Origin: Panaeolus papilionaceus
Taxonomy: Eukaryota > Basidiomycota > Agaricomycetes > Agaricales
Direction: 5' to 3'
Assembly (NCBI GenBank): GCA_015501605.1
Contig: JADNRZ010000022.1
Coordinates: forward strand, 434,001 to 498,000
Length of the DNA stretch: 64,000 bases
This document shows positions 58,557-64,000 of the stretch, one piece after another. The notes beneath the pieces were generated by a model, which was given only the letters and a program-made list of their open reading frames with translations, made no database searches and was not told the DNA's origin. The position numbers and the translations under genes were made by a program. Every line of letters begins with the position of its first letter. The stretch's first letter is position 1.

Positions 58557-59106
58557 CGATACACGAATATGTACCATTATTTTGGAGATGGTCCAACATC
58601 CTCCACCTCAAACCCCCAGACTCCATGTATATAATATTAGCTCTACTCTTGTATTGACGCCCTTGCGAGTCTACTACCCGCCGCATATCAGGAGTGACCC
58701 TTTAAGGTTCGTGCCTCAACGATCGTCATAACGCAGTGTTCAGAAGTTGCTTCGCCTTCTGAGCGTCAACGCATCAACGGCTTCTGTCGAGGAACCATCT
58801 CACGAGGTGTCAAAGCAGAGTCCAACATCGTGACACTTCGTCGTACAGGTGGTAAATTCCTCGAGAACTTCTTACTTTCGAAGCTAACCGGTACAGTATA
58901 GAACGGCAAGAAGCCGGAAAAATAAAATTGGCACTGCGCGTGGCTATTTGATACAGTGTGGCATCCAAGTCGGGTGTAAAGTAAAGTACTATGTTGAGAA
59001 AGAAATCTATTTCCATACGAGGCCATCTCCTTGATCCATCCATTAGATAAATATGTATATGCAACTTGCGGGGCTTTGTGGAAGAGAAAAGAATGTGATG
59101 CATTTT
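58557..59106. other. Convergent spacer
   Basis: 3' flanks of the exonuclease and TmpA-like genes. Open frames here are overlapping and show no features. Confidence 0.55.
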
Positions 59107-61340
59107 TCACTAAAGCGACCGTTAGCATTATTGTAAACCTTCTGGAAAAAACTATGGTAATTATACTTACGAAATCCCACAGAGTTCCGAAGCAGGGGAT
59201 TCCAGCCTCCTTGCAACCTTGCATGATTTCTGAGTTTCCGATGTAGTTGGAAGTAATGAAGACGACTACGTTGGGGGTTAGCACAAGTATCCACGGCGCT
59301 CATGTGACTAATGGGCTTACCCTCAGCATTCCAATATGTATAAGCCTCTTGCACGAGTTTCATGGAGTCGGGACGACCGCCGCGTGCTTTACTATCCCAA
59401 AGCAACAGACGTTCGGGGCCGATATGCTTGTGGATCAGACCGCTAATGGTAGGGCCGAAGGTCTTTTCTTGTTCAGAACCTTGAGAGGAGCAAGCATCAA
59501 TACGTGCTAGGTGCTGCGCAAAACCTTATTTTAGACTCACCGATCCAGATTAGATACCTGTTCGAAGCAAGCGGAAGGCAATGAGTATGAGTGTTGACAC
59601 GTTCGAAGAGAACGGGATGCGTACCAGTAGGGTGACTGCAGACAGGTTGAGAGGGCAGCACCGATACCCGTGCCGGTACAGATACGAATGCCACGCTTGT
59701 ACAGCGTTGATGTGTTGGAGACGCCGGCGAACTGCGAAACGTGAGCTTCCCGCGGATAAAAGAAGACGAATGATAATTATGCCTCACCTTCAACTCACGG
59801 GTCCAGATGGTTTTGGGTGGGTCTTGAACGAGACTGCGAGTGAAGTCGCCTGTAACATTCAGTCGGCATTTGCGTTTGCCACAGGATACTGCATTCTAGA
59901 ACATACCTTGAACACCTGCGATCATGTAGTGGTACTTTGCGTGCGGAGACTCACTGCGAGATAGATTCGGGTAAGTGTGCTATTTATGGCAACATGAGAA
60001 AGATGATGGCGCTTACGAAATGATCCCGAAGGCATGGTATTCCATGATCGACGAGCGACTTATGCGGCCCAAAAGACCTTGCTGCATGCCACGCTTGAAG
60101 CGAATGATAGCTACCTTTGAAGAAGGCTAACGGAGGAAGCATGTCAGAAGAAGGTTTTTAATCTCAGGGCATGGAGCCTCTTACAAGCTCGATATCGATC
60201 GGGACTTCACGAACGAAACACCAGGGGAGAGCGATGCTATTTGCAGAATGCTCGTGAGTGGAGCTGCATTTTTTCTTCTGATTATGGCAAGACACTCACA
60301 AGATGGTCATTCCCATAGTGAACCAGAAATCCTGATGACGGACGAGAGCAGCACCGCTGAGATTCCACGAGCGAGTTGTTGAGTCGTAGGTATCGCCGAG
60401 GATAACAAAGGTCCCTATCGAACAAATGAAAATTAATGACTGCGTTTCATGAACATGCGCAGTAGGTACATACATGTGCAAATAAGGCCAGTCCATCCAA
60501 CAAAGCGATGGTGACGTTCGAACACACTATTATTGTGGTCAGGAGATGAAGAATGTGCGACAGCGGCCAACATACTTGTGATGCGTGTTTCGAACCCATG
60601 GGAAGGCACTGAGGGCACTGACAGCGACGGCAAGGTTGGTGACGAGACCCATGACCAAGATGGCGTCGTGAGTAACATCGAGTTTCATGAAGTTCATCAC
60701 AACTTTGTAGAGCAACCAGATGACACCAGACAGAGCGCATCCACTATGAATCCCTCCCAAATGCTGGAGAACAGATGTGCATCCGAGACGGAACCAGAGA
60801 GGGGGCCACTGTTTTCAAACGGTGATTAGCTTCGAGATAAGTAGACGAAAGGTAAGCATGCTAACCTTGGCGAAGAAAGTGTTTATGAAGAGGTAGAGAA
60901 GACGGCCGAAGACTTCATTGCGCATCAGAATGGCGAAGTTGAAGTTAGCAACAACGATAGAGCCTGCGAACTTGCGACCGTATGGCCAGTGACCAGAGGC
61001 AGCAAGGGCAAGGCCGATCATGTTGAAACCGAAGGTGAAAGTGAAGAATTTCCTATTCGAAGCGATGAGACACCGAACGGAAAATATTAAGAGAGAACTT
61101 CGAATACCTGTATGTGTTGAACCATAGACTCCAGAGAACCCATCTGGGGACCTGTCTCTTTGGCTTAGGCGCTGGCTTGGGAGCCAATACTACAGGCTTT
61201 TCCTTTTCTTTAGTCAAAGGGATGGCGGTTTCAAGAGTGGGTAGAGGTGCTTTCTCGCTAAGTTGGAGAGGCAAAGGATCCAAGTTGCCGCTCTCTGGAT
61301 CCACGATTGGCTGGGGACGTCCTTTCAATTCGTCAGACAT
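59107..61340 (-). CDS. TmpA-like integral membrane protein
   Basis: Starts MSDELKGRPQPIVDPESGNL; the cytosolic N-terminus is Pro/Lys-rich (KPVVLAPKPAPKPKRQVPRW). Several membrane segments follow, including FGFNMIGLALAASGHW, FNFAILMRNEVFGRLLYLFI, and HDAILVMGLVTNLAVAVSAL. The C-terminal half has a ferric-reductase-like nucleotide-binding region (MIAGVQGDFTRSLVQDPP, ICTGTGIGAALSTCLQSPYW, GPERLLLWDSKARGGRPDSM, VVFITSNYIGNSEIMQGCKE) and ends GIPCFGTLWDF. This layout matches TmpA of Aspergillus nidulans, a membrane flavoprotein that affects conidiation; the same module also ends some NRPS-like proteins. Terminal stop is placed at 59107 after a 61-bp intron, since TGA directly follows the acceptor; this is an inference. 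Role here unknown. Confidence 0.78.
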
Positions 61341-62659
61341 TGTGATAGAAAGGCGAATCGACGATGGTAAGTCGTGGGTAGATGAAAGGAACAAGTCCTA
61401 GTGAGGAGCGAGGAAATCGAGGGTACCCAGAGATAGTGTCTTTTATAATCCGCAGACACTTTGGAGCTATGGTGGAAATCGCACTTCAGAATAATATTCC
61501 AAAAAAGATAAGTTCACGAGCTCGAGAAAGGAGTAAAGTCGCAGGGATTGGAGAGTGCTGGCCGGTCCCATAGCTTTCCGACGTTCCGGTTCGTCGGGAC
61601 CATGCGAATATGTGTCGCAGTACCAGTTAGGCCCCAGGGGTTACAAGGCAATGGTAAGAGGATTTGATGGACGATTGTGGATCTCCAAGGTAGGCGGGCC
61701 CAAATTCCATTTAGAGCTTTTCTCAATGCATATTCCTTTGTTTCACGTCGGCAGTCACACAGCCATGAGAATGAGAAGCGATATTAAATCGGGAGTAACA
61801 TAGCGAGCGCATTGGAGATGACGCAGATCGAGCTTAATCTCTCGGCAGCCTTGATGATAAACCGGAAGTAAACTGCGTTGGCCTTAGCGGCCCTGTGAGA
61901 CCGTCAATGAAGCGCGCTCGTCAAGCTCGAAGTATAGAGGATTTATCTTTTTGCTGGAGATAACCGGGAGGGGATGCATGGATAGATTTGACCAGGTTGA
62001 AGGTACCGAGTCCATAGCATCGGAAATGCCATATTTTTAAACTTCAGAAAGAATCCATGGATTCCACATATCTGAGCATAGGATGGTTATGACTCACCTA
62101 TATTGGAAAGAAACACTCACGGCGATAGCACCGAATCTGCAGGTATCAACCCGATGGGTAAAAGTACGGCTTCCAACCACCACGGATGCGTGTCAAGCAT
62201 GAGTGTCTAGATGAATATAGTGCCGCGAGTCCTCCAACCCATTGTTATTGAGCTTTGATCGGGTAACAACTTCCAGTCGTCGGTGTGCTTCAGGCCTTAA
62301 AGAGAGTTGAACAAGGCCTCGCTAGATGTGATAATATGAGTCGTTTCCACATAGCCATACCCAGCTGTGATATAATTAACCGCGAGTAAGCAATCGCTAC
62401 GCGACTGCCTAAATGGCCACTTGATGGGGCCTCGACTTGCAGGTGTTCTCACATCATCCAGGCGGGTGTCACTAGCGTCCGGATATTGGTTAGCGAATCG
62501 GAATAGAAAACGAGATCAAGGAACCAAAGAGGGGCCAAAATAGATACCTCTTTCGCAAACGATCCCCTCCAGGTAAATTACAGATTTATAGTATACATAA
62601 CGAGCATAGCACAGCGCAGAGAAATACAAAAAAGAACCAAAACGAAGGATAGAGGATAA
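61341..62659. other. Intergenic region
   Basis: About 1.3 kb between the TmpA-like gene and NUF2. Short frames only, with no recognisable domain. No gene supported. Confidence 0.5.
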
Positions 62660-64000
62660 CTATGAATCTGATGCCGCAAAATCGCGCAACTCTTGTAGAT
62701 GTCGTGAAACTTCCTGCTTGAAGGTTGCAATTTCCTGACTATTTTTCAGGATAGCGCGTATAGTATCGTCCTTCAAGCGAGTAACCTTCTCGATTTGCTC
62801 CTTATAGCTGAAGGAGTGATGTCCCTTAGCCATTCGTCGAAAACAAATATGGTTACTCAACTCACCTAAATTGAACCGCGTGCAGCTCAGATTTGACACC
62901 CAGACCACTGGTTATAGCTGCTGTCCGGGCATTAGCCAGCTCTCGTTCCAGGCCAGCGGCTTCTGCATTGGCCATCAATGCTTCCTGCTGAGTTGCCTGG
63001 AACCAAGATATGAGAACTGATCATCGCTGTAAATTATTCTGGACCCACTTCTCGTAGATTATCCGCCTCGTCATTGAGATGCGTAGCTTTCTTCTGAACC
63101 TCGGCGATTTCGTCATCAAGATTCTCGCATTCAGTCGTTATTTGGTCGAGGTCGTTGTCAATTTTGATCCTTTCGCTCTCGATAGCTGCGCGTTCTAGTC
63201 TTTTAGACTCGGCGACGTTGCCCAGCGTGGGTTTAATGACTTTGCGGATATCGGCGCCTGTCAGGAGTTGCTGTGGATTTGACGCTGCGGGGTTCAGCTC
63301 CAGTGTTAGATCAATGTCCTGCCACGGTTCCGGCGGTGAAGGGAACAGCTCAAGAGTTGACAGCATATTAGTATACGTGTCAACAGCTTCCTCCGCTGCC
63401 GCAGCACGATTAGTGACGTTAACCTCGAGGTTCATAACGTGTCGATGGCTTTCTGCGATTTTCTGTTTAAGATCCTCCAGATTCCGTGTTAATGTCTCCC
63501 GATCTGTGTTCATCCGCATGACTTCTTCGGGCGTCAGGTTCTGAGATTTGACAGTGTCTGTGAGCGTCCCCAGTTCTGCTCTCAGAGACTCCACCAATTG
63601 CTCTGACGAAAAGAAAAAATGAGTAACTAGAAAAGAGAGTATTCAAACGGCATACCTGCTTTGGCAAGCTCATTGTTCTCAAATGCAATCTGCTCTGTCA
63701 CCTTATCTCTTCGCTTTTCGTATTGTTCCAAAATCTTTTTCAATTTTTCTCCGTCCTTGAGGAAAAGTTCATTTTGCTTTTTCAATTCGGCGATAGAGGG
63801 CTAAATAGGTGTTAGACGCCGTAGGCCATGTTAAGGACTTGAAAAAAAACATACCGCAGACGATTTGAGGTTGTTGTACTCGATCTTGGCCTGGTTGAGC
63901 TTCCCACTCTGTTCATTCAGCTCAAGCTGCACTCGTTCATTTCTCTTGTCTGCAGAGTTGTCAAAAACAAAGTTTTGAAACTTCAACCAATTGAAACTGA
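62660..64000 (-). CDS. NUF2: Kinetochore protein NUF2, 3' part
   Basis: The C-terminal coiled-coil half of the NDC80-complex subunit NUF2; its 5' end lies beyond the window. Visible pieces include FNWLKFQNFVFDNSADKRNE, KLNQAKIEYNNLKSSAPSIA, KKQNELFLKDGEKLKKILEQ, DTVKSQNLTPEEVMRMNTDR and YKEQIEKVTRLKDDTIRAIL, ending RDFAASDS. NLTPEEVMRMN is a conserved landmark within this coiled coil. NUF2 pairs with NDC80 to attach kinetochores to microtubules. Introns seen at about 63601-63655, 63801-63853 and near 62998-63046. The N-terminal calponin-homology domain is missing from this window. Identification rests on the coiled-coil landmarks and is firm at family level. Confidence 0.85.

Noticed and set aside
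1..64000. CRISPR arrays, rRNA genes, tRNA genes, bacterial-style operons
   Set aside because: None found on reading both strands; the intron-rich genes indicate a fungal nuclear genome.

Overview
The window reads as nuclear DNA of a filamentous basidiomycete, most likely an Agaricomycete. Genes are cut by many short introns (mostly 50-75 bp, GT-AG, a few GC-AG), coding regions alternate strands with short gaps, and protein families include ones typical of mushroom-forming fungi (cyanovirin-N homolog, DOMON/cytochrome b561, P-loop GTPases, F-box/LRR). No prokaryotic features such as operons or CRISPR arrays are present. All exon joins were made by eye from splice signals and family conservation, so gene ends are firmer than every internal boundary.

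Layout. 0-3 kb: a tandem pair of sorbose reductase/arabinitol dehydrogenase-like SDR genes. 3-8.3 kb: a dense housekeeping block with CMC2, transketolase, QCR7 and NDP kinase in two head-to-head pairs. 8.9-10.9 kb: a DOMON-cytochrome b561 membrane protein. 12.1-16.0 kb: an EST1/SMG6-like PIN protein. 16.0-20.1 kb: about 4 kb with no gene I can support. 20.1-25.5 kb: a GH31 alpha-xylosidase and a TPR-like protein, followed by a decayed second copy of the TPR gene (25.7-27.2 kb) interrupted by a MITE.

28-35 kb is the accessory part: a P-loop GTPase, a broken GTPase relic, a cyanovirin-N relic beside an intact cyanovirin-N homolog gene, and a second MITE. 35-41 kb: F-box protein, glutamate decarboxylase, and TACO1/YebC. 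41.4-45.3 kb: a tandem pair of NYN-domain proteins with a LOTUS-like C-terminal domain. 46.4-48.5 kb: MRP10 (mS37) head-to-head with a UBE2J-type ubiquitin-conjugating enzyme. 49-52 kb: three proteins I do not recognise. 52.4-58.6 kb: SF3A1, MRPL31, CMS1 and an ERI1-like exonuclease in two head-to-head pairs. 59.1-61.3 kb: a TmpA-like membrane protein. 62.7 kb to the end: the 3' part of NUF2.

Themes. Mitochondrial genes (CMC2, QCR7, MRP10, MRPL31) repeatedly share short divergent promoters with other housekeeping genes. Tandem duplication happened at least three times (SDR, TPR, NYN); GTPase and cyanovirin-N genes each have a decayed relative within a few kb. I found no clear undescribed multi-gene system; the points most worth a second look are the MITE pair and its pseudogene insertion, the 6-nt transketolase microexon, the cyanovirin-N gene and relic, the NYN-LOTUS pair, the membrane-anchored ERI1-like nuclease and the 4-kb gene-poor interval.
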